Below are positions 1-9,369 of a stretch of 64,000 bases of DNA, in pieces. The position numbers and the translations under genes are program-made. Below the pieces are notes generated by a model. The model did not search any database and had not been told where the DNA came from. It was given only the letters and a program-made list of their open reading frames with translations. Each line of letters begins with the position of its first letter. The first letter of the stretch is position 1. This DNA comes from Maridesulfovibrio ferrireducens (GTDB lineage: Bacteria > Desulfobacterota > Desulfovibrionia > Desulfovibrionales > Desulfovibrionaceae). The stretch is taken from positions 1 through 64,000 of the forward strand of contig NZ_FNGA01000005.1 in the NCBI RefSeq assembly GCF_900101105.1, given 5' to 3'.

Positions 1-3000
1 AATGACGGCAACAATGGTTACACCCGTGAAAACTTTATTTACACGGTCACAGATCCAGACGGCGCAGAAAGCAGTGCATATCTAAGCATGGATATCCGCG
101 GCGAAAACGATAAACCGACAATCGATCTTGATGGCGATGCTCATCTTGAAATGACGTTTGTTAAAGAATCTGCATCATTTATCAATATATTCGGAGTCTA
201 TCAGGTTGACGCTGATGGTAACAACCCTTCTGACCCTCAAGTTTTTATAAACGATCAGAATGCGCTGACCACTGGTTCAGACCATGTCCTTGGAACTTTA
301 CCCGAAGGACATTCCTATCAGTATTTTCTGATTTCAGACGGAGGTAGAAACTACCCGGACCTTGCAGACAATGAACTTTCTTTCACTTTCGGTGACGATG
401 GGAAAATGCTTCTTAATGTAAATGGAGTACCGTCAACTAAATCTGTTTATTTTTCCCAAACGGAAAACAATCCGGATACTCTTGATGGTCGCACTGAAAC
501 GTCAGGTAACGTCGCGAAAGATGGAACTCCGGCTCCCGGTCATTTCATTATTGAAAATGACGGAGACACAACCATCATCCGTATGGAAGATGTAAGAAAC
601 GGCGGAGATAAAGATTACTTAGACGTAGTCGTCCGCCTCAGCCCAGCCGAAGCATCAGACGGAACAGGATATCAGGCAACCTTTATTGAAGATGCAGGCC
701 AAGTATATGTAGCGTCGGCAGGACTCACCATTGCCGACGTAGACAGCACAACAATGACCACGGCCGAAATTGTGCTGACCAACGCCATGGACGGAGATCT
801 GTTGCGTGTAGGTAACCTACCGGAAAACATCACATCTTCCACAACAGAAGTTGACGGCAAGATTATAGTTACCCTGTCAGCGGCTGAAGGATATACAGCC
901 TCCCCTGCTGACTTTGAAAACGCTATCCGCTCAGTATCATTTTATAATAACAGCGAAACTCCAGATACGGCTGACCGTATTATCACTGTCACTGTTAACG
1001 ATGATCATAATGATATCAGCAACACTGCGACATCCACTATCTCGGTTATCGCCAGAAACGATGCTCCGGCACTGCTTAACATACACGACGACACTGCCTC
1101 TGAAGCCTACAACGACGACACTGTCGCCCCTTCCACAGGCAACCTGCTTGAACACGCCACTGATGCCGAAGACACGGACTACAGCGACGAAGGCAGCAGT
1201 ACAACCCAGCTGAACATAGTTAATATTTCATTCACTGATGATGAAGACCACTCCCACAACCAGCAAGTTGCGAATGACGGCAGTGACTCAACTATCGAAG
1301 GAAAATACGGAACTCTTACCGTCAGTGCCGATGGAAGTTACTCTTACACCGCAGATAAACAAGCGACCGATGCTCTCTCAGATGACAGCGGCGCAACTGA
1401 AACTTTCAAATATACCGTTACCGACAGTGACGGAGCCCGCACAACCGCCAAGCTGACCTTCGACATTGAAGGGATAAACGATGCACCGGAAATAAAATTT
1501 TCCGCATTGGACGACTCCGCAGACCTAATCACAAACGGAAGTTTTGAGACCCTTAACAACGGGAACTCCATTCCGGATGAAGATTGGGGCAGAGGAACCG
1601 GTCCCGTCGGCTGGGAAATGGATGAGGGTAATCACTGGGAAGTTATGAGCGGAAACCGTCACGGCATCATCGGTGCTACTGACGGAGACAACGTCCTTGA
1701 TATGGCTGTAGGCAAAGGCGAAGCTATGGTCATTTCACAAAACATAGAAGGACTTAGCACAGGGCAATATATTCTTGAACTGGATATGTTCGACAGAGGA
1801 CAGAACTTAAAGCAACCGGACAGCGGTAACATAGACGTCCTCTGGAACAATGAAGTTATTGCAACTTTCAATCCCGGCTCCACCGAATTTGAAACGGGAC
1901 GGGTTCTTATAAATATTCCCGAAGACACAACTTCAGGTAAACTTACTCTGGCATCCCATAATGCAGATGATTACGGAAACGTAATCGACAATATCCGCAT
2001 GCACGCTGTAAGCGAACTTCCCTCTTCTGACGACCCTGCTGTAAACATAGCGGAAAATTCAAAGGCAGGCAGTTTTGTGGCAAGCGTTGCAGGAATAGAT
2101 CCTGAAGGTGACGCTCTGACATACAGTATATCAGGAGATGATGCCTCCAATTTTGACATTGATCCTAATACTGGGGAAATCAGTTTATCTGACACAGCTG
2201 AAATCAACTATGAAGATGCGGATCATAACAAATTTGAAATCACGGTAACGGTCGATGATGGTAAAACAACTTCATCTGATGATTTGACCATCAACGTAAC
2301 CAACGTAAACGAAGCGCCTACAGCAAGACATATAGATCTGGGCAGCATAAACGAAGATGCACAAAACGACGACGGCTCGGCAAGTTCCATTCACATAACT
2401 CAAGAGACCCTGCTTGCCGGATCAATTGATCCCGAAGGAGACACTCTCAGCATTGAAAATCTGTCTCTGGCGAAAGGCGAAGGTAATCTGGTTGCCAATG
2501 ATGATGGAACATGGACTTTCACTCCGGCAGAAAACTGGAACGGAGATGTTGAGTTCAGCTATGATGTCAAAGATGCAGATTTCACGGCTACGCAAACAGC
2601 AGGCCTCACAGTTGCTGCTGTAAACGACGGCCCTGAACTTAGCTTTACCAGTTCAACTTACGCGGAAATAGATGCTTCCCATAACTTCATCCTCAACGGA
2701 AGCTTTGAGACCCTTAACAACGGTAACTCCATTCCGAATGAAGATTGGGGCAGAGGAACCGGACCATCTGAATGGGTCATGGATGAGGGTAACCACTGGG
2801 AAGTTATGAGCGGAAACCGTCACGGCATCATCGGTGCCACTGACGGAGACAACGTTCTTGATATGAGCGTCGGTGCCGGTGAAGCTATGGTCATTTCGCA
2901 AAATATTGAAGGACTTAGTGAAGGACAATATATTCTTGAACTGGATATGTTCGACAGAGGACAGAATTTAAAGCAACCGGACAGCGGTAATATAGACGTC

Positions 3001-5595
3001 CTCTGGAACAATGTAGTTATTGCAACTTTCAACCCCGATAATATTGATTTTGAAACCGCAAGTGTAATCCTCGACATTCCTGCCGGAACAACCGAGGGAA
3101 CATTACAACTGGTATCCCATAATGCAGATGATTACGGAAACGTTATCGACAACATCCGCATGCACGCCATCACTGAAATTGAGACCGTCAACAGCAGCGA
3201 TGACACAGCTATAACTATAGCGGAAACAGCCGGAACTGCAGATCATGCCAGCATTGTAGCCACAGCAATCGGTTCTGATATAGACAGCACCGATCTTACT
3301 TTCAGCATGAAAGATTCATCAAGCAAGCTCTCGATTAATGAAAATACCGGTGAAATATACATCAATGACGGAGAAACCCTCGAAAAGGGTAGCGATTACA
3401 CATTAGATATCACTGTTACTGACGGCGACGGTGGCTCGACCACAAAAACTCTCAGCATCCATGTCAATGACGCGCCAACCATCGACCTGAGTCAGGCTTA
3501 CGACATTGACGCAATAGATACCAGTGACTCATGGGGATACAATGCCCTTGGAACTTACTATCTGAATGAAGCTGGAGAGCCCGTTGCAACCAACGTTCTT
3601 TACGGCTACGCAGATGAACATGGTTCTGACAGCGAGCATGCTTTAAACGTGCATAAAACCGGAGACCTGCTTGAGCATGTCGAAAGCGGACAAACTCCGC
3701 ACTTCTTCGTTCTCAACAGTGTAGGCACAGACGGTGACAGAACCGGCCCCGGATTCAACGAAAATTCTGAAATAACTTTCACTAAAGACGATACTGGTCA
3801 GTGGTGGGGAACAGGTGTCAACGACAACGGCGACGCCATGAGTTTCAAAGCCTACTTTGATGACGTAAGCCTCAACAATGACGGACAGGAAAGGTTCAAA
3901 GTTGACTCTACCGACGACGGAGAGACAAGAGTTTACGACTTTGAAGAATATAACGGTCACGCTAATGACGGCGATGATGTCAGCTTTTCTGTCCATAACA
4001 CTGTCGACAATGATGATGGATACACAACAACATTCTCAGTGGATGGAGACTCCGTATCGGTTGCCGGTAACATCGCAATCGGCGATTCAGACTCCAGCCA
4101 GATGAGCGGAGCTGTTGTAACGCTGCAAGATGCTCAGTCCGGGGATGAGCTCTCAGTTGACACTCTGCCGGACGGAATAACTTATTCAATAAACACCGTA
4201 GATGGTAATATCGTCGTTACGTTAACAGGTAACGGCAGTACGGCAGATTACGAAAGCGCGATTAAAGCTATCAGCTTTGATAATGATTCAAGCGACATGA
4301 ACACAGCTCCGCGCACGGTAACCGTACAAATAACCGATGCAGAAGGCTCAATATCCGAAGGAAGCAATGTCGCAACTTCGACTATCAATGTTGAGGCTGC
4401 AACCGATGCTCCGATCATTAACTATGATGTAACCGGACAGGAAGTTATCTTTAACTCCGATCAGGCCAGCTACCGGAATATGCTCGGAGTCTATACGCTT
4501 GATGAAAACGGGAATCCTTCCAATCCCAGAATCATCATGGATAACAGTCGCACGGAAATACATGGCAGCACGCTCGAAACTTTTGCTGCGGATGAGAACA
4601 TCCGATTCTTCTTCATACCGAATATTGCCAACAAAGCGAATCTCATTACCAATGCTGCAGCGCTATCTTTTAAATACAACCACAAAGATATTCCTGAATT
4701 GTGTGTCACGGACGATAAAGGACATGATAAAATAGTCGACGTCAAATTTGCACACGAAGGATTCAATCCTGCAAACGAAGAGTCCGGCTACCTATTCGGT
4801 AATGACCAAGACGATTCACAGTACAATCACGGTACAAATATTGAACACATGGAATCAGTTCATGTGGATAACGGCGAATCTTTAAATATCAGAATGGACG
4901 ACCAGTTCAACAATCATCATCAACATAGACCGGTTGGCGGAGATGATGATGACTTTACTGACATCGTTGTAACTGTGAACGGAACCGACAACGGAGTCTT
5001 TAACGGCGGAAGCGGTGACGACATTGCGTACGGCGGAAAAGGCGATGACCATCTCAGTGGTCATGCCGGAAACGATCAGTTAGTCGGCGGCATCGGAAAC
5101 GATGTTCTCGATGGCGGCGCAGGGGCAGATAAACTGTTCGGCGGCGACGGCAACGACCACCTTTCCGGTGGAAGCGGCAACGATATCTTTATTGCCGGAA
5201 CAGGTGACAATTATATAGTTACCGGAGAAGGCGCAGACAAAATACTCATCGATAAATCCTTTATCGGTGACGACAGCGCAAACCCGACGACCATAACCAT
5301 CTCTGATTTCAGCGTTGATGACCTCGGCACTGGTATGGATAAGATATCCTTAGGTGATGGACTACACGCGGAATCAGCTAAATACGTCGGTCCATCAGGA
5401 AGCGATGCAGGGCACACAGAAATAATCTTCAGCGACGGCATTGATAGCAACGGAACAGAAGACATCGTTGTAAAACTTATGGGAATTGAGTTGACGGATA
5501 TAGGTTATACTTCAAATGACCATATTCAGTCCGGAAACGACGCAATAGACCATCTCATTCAGAACATAATTGACCATCCAGAAACAAACAGCTAA
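1..5595 (+). CDS. Giant RTX surface adhesin, LapA-like, C-terminal part
   Basis: The frame is open from base 1, so the true start lies upstream; the methionine at 88 is internal. The visible part is a chain of modules. There are DUF4114-like domains (one ends with a GGDKDYLDVVV motif near 601-630, others lie near 3490-4000 and 4430-4980) and several cadherin/VCBS-type Ig-like repeats ending in NDAP-type junctions. Two nearly identical NGSFE domains follow the same pattern. A block of RTX nonapeptides (GGxGNDxLx) at about 5005-5190 precedes a C-terminal region typical of type I secretion substrates. Acidic composition and Ca-binding repeats fit a secreted, surface-held adhesin. The TolC-like gene downstream and the facing ABC/HlyD/LapG operon supply export and release. 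The N-terminal retention and LapG cleavage region is outside the window. Confidence 0.9.
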   Translation, partial: NDGNNGYTRENFIYTVTDPDGAESSAYLSMDIRGENDKPTIDLDGDAHLEMTFVKESASFINIFGVYQVDADGNNPSDPQVFINDQNALTTGSDHVLGTLPEGHSYQYFLISDGGRNYPDLADNELSFTFGDDGKMLLNVNGVPSTKSVYFSQTENNPDTLDGRTETSGNVAKDGTPAPGHFIIENDGDTTIIRMEDVRNGGDKDYLDVVVRLSPAEASDGTGYQATFIEDAGQVYVASAGLTIADVDSTTMTTAEIVLTNAMDGDLLRVGNLPENITSSTTEVDGKIIVTLSAAEGYTASPADFENAIRSVSFYNNSETPDTADRIITVTVNDDHNDISNTATSTISVIARNDAPALLNIHDDTASEAYNDDTVAPSTGNLLEHATDAEDTDYSDEGSSTTQLNIVNISFTDDEDHSHNQQVANDGSDSTIEGKYGTLTVSADGSYSYTADKQATDALSDDSGATETFKYTVTDSDGARTTAKLTFDIEGINDAPEIKFSALDDSADLITNGSFETLNNGNSIPDEDWGRGTGPVGWEMDEGNHWEVMSGNRHGIIGATDGDNVLDMAVGKGEAMVISQNIEGLSTGQYILELDMFDRGQNLKQPDSGNIDVLWNNEVIATFNPGSTEFETGRVLINIPEDTTSGKLTLASHNADDYGNVIDNIRMHAVSELPSSDDPAVNIAENSKAGSFVASVAGIDPEGDALTYSISGDDASNFDIDPNTGEISLSDTAEINYEDADHNKFEITVTVDDGKTTSSDDLTINVTNVNEAPTARHIDLGSINEDAQNDDGSASSIHITQETLLAGSIDPEGDTLSIENLSLAKGEGNLVANDDGTWTFTPAENWNGDVEFSYDVKDADFTATQTAGLTVAAVNDGPELSFTSSTYAEIDASHNFILNGSFETLNNGNSIPNEDWGRGTGPSEWVMDEGNHWEVMSGNRHGIIGATDGDNVLDMSVGAGEAMVISQNIEGLSEGQYILELDMFDRGQNLKQPDSGNIDVLWNNVVIATFNPDNIDFETASVILDIPAGTTEGTLQLVSHNADDYGNVIDNIRMHAITEIETVNSSDDTAITIAETAGTADHASIVATAIGSDIDSTDLTFSMKDSSSKLSINENTGEIYINDGETLEKGSDYTLDITVTDGDGGSTTKTLSIHVNDAPTIDLSQAYDIDAIDTSDSWGYNALGTYYLNEAGEPVATNVLYGYADEHGSDSEHALNVHKTGDLLEHVESGQTPHFFVLNSVGTDGDRTGPGFNENSEITFTKDDTGQWWGTGVNDNGDAMSFKAYFDDVSLNNDGQERFKVDSTDDGETRVYDFEEYNGHANDGDDVSFSVHNTVDNDDGYTTTFSVDGDSVSVAGNIAIGDSDSSQMSGAVVTLQDAQSGDELSVDTLPDGITYSINTVDGNIVVTLTGNGSTADYESAIKAISFDNDSSDMNTAPRTVTVQITDAEGSISEGSNVATSTINVEAATDAPIINYDVTGQEVIFNSDQASYRNMLGVYTLDENGNPSNPRIIMDNSRTEIHGSTLETFAADENIRFFFIPNIANKANLITNAAALSFKYNHKDIPELCVTDDKGHDKIVDVKFAHEGFNPANEESGYLFGNDQDDSQYNHGTNIEHMESVHVDNGESLNIRMDDQFNNHHQHRPVGGDDDDFTDIVVTVNGTDNGVFNGGSGDDIAYGGKGDDHLSGHAGNDQLVGGIGNDVLDGGAGADKLFGGDGNDHLSGGSGNDIFIAGTGDNYIVTGEGADKILIDKSFIGDDSANPTTITISDFSVDDLGTGMDKISLGDGLHAESAKYVGPSGSDAGHTEIIFSDGIDSNGTEDIVVKLMGIELTDIGYTSNDHIQSGNDAIDHLIQNIIDHPETNS
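1534..2006. repeat. Intragenic direct repeat, copy A (NGSFE domain)
   Basis: This 473-bp segment of the adhesin gene recurs at 2695-3167 with no length difference (offset 1161 bp, a whole number of codons) and very high nucleotide identity. It encodes a NGSFE...WEVMSGNRHGIIGATDGDNVLD domain that resembles carbohydrate-binding-like modules; that family assignment is inference. Confidence 0.9.
2695..3167. repeat. Intragenic direct repeat, copy B (NGSFE domain)
   Basis: Second copy of the segment at 1534-2006, in the same frame. The middle is nearly identical at DNA level, while the last third (around 3035-3110) has diverged. This fits a recent duplication or gene conversion within the adhesin. 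Confidence 0.9.
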
Positions 5596-5603
5596 TATTC
5601 CTT

Positions 5604-5647
5604 AAATAAATCAGCTCATCTTCATATGAAGACGGGCTGATTTATTT
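5604..5647 (+). terminator. Hairpin terminator after the adhesin gene
   Basis: A perfect 12-bp inverted repeat (aaataaatcagc / gctgatttattt, 5604-5615 and 5636-5647) starts 9 bases after the adhesin stop. The loop holds a second small palindrome. The 3' arm ends in an A/T run rather than a pure T tract, so termination may be partial before the tolC-like gene. Confidence 0.6.
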
Positions 5648-5718
5648 GCTCAATTTGATATTAACTATTTTTTAAATTGTCATAACATTATTAATAGACA
5701 CCAAAAGACACTTACTAA

Positions 5719-7047
5719 ATGAAAAAAACTATCCTACTCATACTGATTTTAACTCTGTTCACGTTCAATATCGCCCATGCAGAAATCGACGGAACTGTTT
5801 CTTTAAAGGAAAGTGTCATTGAAGCGGTTAAACAACATCCTAAAATTAAATCCCTACTCTTCAATCGTCAGGCCGTAGACGAAACTCTCTCGGCTGCTCT
5901 GGGACGTTTTTTCCCTTCACTTGATGCATCATCAAGCGTGGGCCTGCAAAATTACGACAGTGCTGCCACCAGAACTTTAAACCGAAACACTGATTCTAAC
6001 GGAGCTTCGGACAACTCACTGACATTAACCCAAAACATCTTTGATGGTATGGAACGCATAAGTCAGTATGACCGTGAAAAAGCTCGACTGGAGTCAGCAA
6101 AACAACGACTTTTCGATAATGTTGAAACAGTAGCCCTCGATGCTATCCGCACACACATCAATGTTCTGCGGGAACGCAAACTTATGAGTCTGGCTGAAAA
6201 AAACATTCAAGACCACCAAGATGTTTTAAGTAATATTTCAGAAAGGGTTACAGCCGGAGCAGGTAATAGAGCTGATGAAATGCAGGCAAAAGGACGTGTA
6301 GCAAGAGCGGAAATAACCCTTGTTACATACACCGGTGACTTGCAGACAGTTGAAGCTGAATACCTCCGGGTTGTCGGCAAAAGACCAAAAGCCCTTGCCC
6401 CTACGGAATATATGGAAAGTATGGCTCCAACCACTATGGACTCAGTCCTGAGCCAGACTTTGGAGAACAACCCTAAAATCAAAGTCGCTAAAGCTGAAAT
6501 CTCAGTTGCCGAAGAAAGCAAAGGGGTTATTCAGGCCCGCATGTATCCTGACGTTAATCTCAAACTCAGCTCCCGTTACACAGATCAACTGGACGGATCA
6601 AAAACATATTTACAAGACAACCGCGCAATGGTCGGTATTTCCTGGAATCTTTTTAGCGGCGGTACTGATTACAAAGACGCCAAGGCCGCTGACTCACGTG
6701 TTAAAGAAGTAGAGGCTGACCTTCAGGATACCAGTGATGACCTCACTCGTCAGGTCGCAACAGCATGGAGCGAATTCCAGACCGCCTCACACCAGATAAG
6801 ACTTCATGAAGAAGCTCTTCAGTACAGCATTGAATCTCGCGATATGTATCTTATGCAGTTTAATGTAGGACAGCGCAGCCTTCTTGATGTTCTTGACGCA
6901 ATCAACGAAGTATTCAGTAACAGCGTTTTGCTTGAAACAGCCCGAAGCAATCAGATATTCAGTATTTACAAATTCCTTACACTTCAAGGCACACTTGTGA
7001 ATACGCTGGAAGTTGCCACGGCCACATACGATACTATTCCTGAATAA
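5719..7047 (+). CDS. TolC-family type I secretion outer-membrane protein (LapE-like)
   Basis: This 442-residue protein has a clear signal peptide (about residues 1-21, ending AHA). Two outer-membrane efflux protein repeats follow, with long coiled-coil stretches and the second repeat opening with a GISWNLFSGG motif. TolC-type trimers form the outer-membrane duct of type I secretion. It sits directly after the RTX adhesin and faces the ABC/HlyD operon, so its likely job is exporting the adhesin. In Lap systems the adhesin is held in this duct until LapG cuts it. Length and domain order are normal for the family. Confidence 0.9.
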   Translation: MKKTILLILILTLFTFNIAHAEIDGTVSLKESVIEAVKQHPKIKSLLFNRQAVDETLSAALGRFFPSLDASSSVGLQNYDSAATRTLNRNTDSNGASDNSLTLTQNIFDGMERISQYDREKARLESAKQRLFDNVETVALDAIRTHINVLRERKLMSLAEKNIQDHQDVLSNISERVTAGAGNRADEMQAKGRVARAEITLVTYTGDLQTVEAEYLRVVGKRPKALAPTEYMESMAPTTMDSVLSQTLENNPKIKVAKAEISVAEESKGVIQARMYPDVNLKLSSRYTDQLDGSKTYLQDNRAMVGISWNLFSGGTDYKDAKAADSRVKEVEADLQDTSDDLTRQVATAWSEFQTASHQIRLHEEALQYSIESRDMYLMQFNVGQRSLLDVLDAINEVFSNSVLLETARSNQIFSIYKFLTLQGTLVNTLEVATATYDTIPE

Positions 7048-7066
7048 GCAGAATAAAGAATAATTC

Positions 7067-7100
7067 AAAAGGGCGTGATCTTAGGATCACGCCCTTTTTT
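7067..7100 (+). terminator. Strong intrinsic terminator after the TolC-like gene
   Basis: A 14-bp stem (aaaagggcgtgatc / gatcacgccctttt) with a TTAG loop is followed by a T run. It lies 20 bases after the stop codon. Confidence 0.95.
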
Positions 7101-7182
7101 ATTTGCAAGAAACAAGATGAACTTTTCTTATTTAATAAGCTCAAATTGCCAAAGGCTGAACATAAAAAAGCCAAACTCTATT

Positions 7183-7216
7183 CATAAAAAAGGCTGTGAA
7201 GTAAACTTCACAGCCT
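7183..7216 (-). terminator. Intrinsic terminator of the minus-strand lap operon
   Basis: An 11-bp stem (aggctgtgaag / cttcacagcct, 7191-7201 and 7206-7216) is followed, read on the minus strand, by six T residues. It lies 60 bases beyond the stop of the HD-GYP gene and closes the ABC-HlyD-LapG-HD-GYP operon. Confidence 0.9.
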
Positions 7217-7275
7217 GAATGTAGTAACCAAAAACCGTCAACTTATTTTAGGGCGGTACACTTTCAACAATCTTT

Positions 7276-9348
7276 TTAGCTGGCAAGTAACTTTTCAATT
7301 TCAGGGGTAGAAACAACCTTACTCAAAACTTCGACAACTTCATGATCAAACTTCGAAGTATCAGAAACTAAAATATCAAGAGCTTGCTCCGTCGATTTTG
7401 CTGCGCGATAGACTCTAGGTCTTATCATGGCACAAAAGACGTTCGTAACAGCCAGAATACGGGCCAAGAAGACAATCTCTTCCCCTTTGAGCTGCTTTGG
7501 ATAACCATGACCATCCAAATGCTCATTCATCTGATAAATTGCCTGAATAACGTCTTCGGCGATATCTATATCCTTAAGAATCTTATAAGCGTGTTCGACA
7601 TGCTGTTCCATTATCAACTTTTCTTCTTCAGTCAGCTTTCCGGGCTTAACCAATATCTCTTTGGGCACAAAAACTTTACCAATCTGAGAAAGATTCGCCG
7701 CAGTCTCAAGCTGCAAAAGATCTGTTTCAGAAAGATTCATAATTCTCCCTATTGCCACGGAGATTCCGGATACAAGCTTTGTATGACCGCCAAGATGAGG
7801 ATCTGCGGCCTCAATTGTATTGGCAAGAACCATTATAGCTCGTTGAACAAGTCGTTTATTATTTTCTTGAACAGCTACAAAATCCGTAATATCCCGAAAA
7901 ACAGAAACAACTCCCAGACATGCGCCTGCAGCATTTCTATATGGAGATTTTGCAATATGAAACTGATAACGTTTTGAACGCAAAAAGACTGACTCAGTGA
8001 AAGTAATTTTACGATCAGATCCGCAAACAGCTTTATCAGGAGCTGTTAAACGTTTTGCCGTATCAAATCCGAAAATAGCTGCGTCATCCATTCCGATAAG
8101 ATCTTCTTTCGAACGCCCGGTAGCCTCAGCAAAAGCATCATTAACGTAAGTGTACTTACCGGAAATATCCTTCAAGGTAATAAACTCATCCACAGCCGCG
8201 TTGATGCTGTCAATGAACCGCTTCTGACAGTCTATCTGTGAAGCTAGACATTCGAATTTTTTTGCCATGCGCTTGCTGTTGACACTGGCGAGAACCCACC
8301 AGACTAATCCGGCCATGAGAATAACTATGAGAATAGCGAAAATTGAAACGATATAAACTGAGCGGGTAAAAGCATCAATGGACTTTCTGGATATCTCATA
8401 ATCATTTTGCTGAACAATCCACCAATCCAGAGAATCAACTTTGACACCTAAAGAATAAACTTTTCTTTTATAATTATCCAAACCATCCCGTTCACCAAAA
8501 GCAAGACCGGAATTTTCAAATTCCATGGAATTCGGAACTTCCGCAAATCCCTCAGAAGTCCAAGGCAAAACATTCAAATACCCTTCGCCCTTCTTCTGAA
8601 CTAAACAGGTACGCTCCCCCTCTGCGGATAAAGCAGAGTTAGAGAGTAATTCTGTAATTTTGCCTGTTACCTGCTGTGTCATCATCAAAAGCCCAACGAC
8701 TTTTGAAGCACTGCTATCAGCAAACATCGGCACAAAAACATCCATCTCAAGCCCCTGCGGGGTTTTTCTAAGTGGTGAATATTGAGCATTTTTATTAGTA
8801 ACTGTGTCACTGGCAAGAGCCATCTGGGCCTCATCAAGAGGAGGAAGATATCCATCCGTAGCAATATAAGCCTGACCATCAGTGCTAAGTATTCTTGCAG
8901 TTACAAAGCCCGTATAAGTCGTAAACTCTCTGAGCATATTTTGCATCATAGGCAATTGCGCTGCCAGTTCTGCCTTATCTTCTGTAAGCTCACCATTCTC
9001 AAATGAACTCACACTGAAAATTGAAGATAAATCATCTTTGAAGACCTCAACTTCCGAGGCATACAACCTGAAAAGATCTGATTTGATCAGCCTGTCACCT
9101 TCTTTGCTAAGATGTTTCAGCCATGTTTCCATTGCTTCGGCTCGCCCTTCGCCGAGTAAAGCTAATCGTTTCTGCTGATTATCTAAAAAGTCTTCGTTGC
9201 GATCCGTAATACTTTGGTTCGCTACGAAACAAATCCCTATCGAGACAAGCAGCACCAAAAGAAGAACCACAACGATCTTGCTCGTCGGCTTATCTTCCTG
9301 AGGATGATACGTCTCATTGTGCATAATCGGGGATTGTTGTTCTGCCAT
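7276..9348 (-). CDS. Membrane dCache-PAS-degenerate HD-GYP protein, putative LapD replacement
   Basis: The 690-residue protein has a TM helix at about 24-44, a periplasmic dCache-like sensor (45-328), a second TM at about 331-355, a PAS domain (about 375-490) and an HD-GYP domain (about 500-675). The GYP motif is intact at 615-617, as are E513, H522 and H583. The HD dyad is replaced by S554-Q555, the HH pair before the GYP loop by M607-N608, and the later metal-binding Asp by N636. The domain is therefore probably not an active c-di-GMP phosphodiesterase, though it may still bind a nucleotide. It is the last gene of the operon, 21 bases after lapG, where a LapD-type receptor would be expected. 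Its role in controlling LapG is inference. Confidence 0.85.
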   Translation of the reverse strand: MAEQQSPIMHNETYHPQEDKPTSKIVVVLLLVLLVSIGICFVANQSITDRNEDFLDNQQKRLALLGEGRAEAMETWLKHLSKEGDRLIKSDLFRLYASEVEVFKDDLSSIFSVSSFENGELTEDKAELAAQLPMMQNMLREFTTYTGFVTARILSTDGQAYIATDGYLPPLDEAQMALASDTVTNKNAQYSPLRKTPQGLEMDVFVPMFADSSASKVVGLLMMTQQVTGKITELLSNSALSAEGERTCLVQKKGEGYLNVLPWTSEGFAEVPNSMEFENSGLAFGERDGLDNYKRKVYSLGVKVDSLDWWIVQQNDYEISRKSIDAFTRSVYIVSIFAILIVILMAGLVWWVLASVNSKRMAKKFECLASQIDCQKRFIDSINAAVDEFITLKDISGKYTYVNDAFAEATGRSKEDLIGMDDAAIFGFDTAKRLTAPDKAVCGSDRKITFTESVFLRSKRYQFHIAKSPYRNAAGACLGVVSVFRDITDFVAVQENNKRLVQRAIMVLANTIEAADPHLGGHTKLVSGISVAIGRIMNLSETDLLQLETAANLSQIGKVFVPKEILVKPGKLTEEEKLIMEQHVEHAYKILKDIDIAEDVIQAIYQMNEHLDGHGYPKQLKGEEIVFLARILAVTNVFCAMIRPRVYRAAKSTEQALDILVSDTSKFDHEVVEVLSKVVSTPEIEKLLAS

Positions 9349-9369
9349 GATTTAACTCCATCTGAATGG

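Noticed and set aside
4990-5230. Repeat pattern resembling a CRISPR or satellite array
   Set aside because: It is the DNA of RTX nonapeptides in a continuous reading frame; the repeats vary and have no unique spacers.
7384-7977. A 197-codon plus-strand frame opposite the HD-GYP gene
   Set aside because: It is antisense to a well-supported protein, has no recognisable domain and has a composition typical of a shadow frame.
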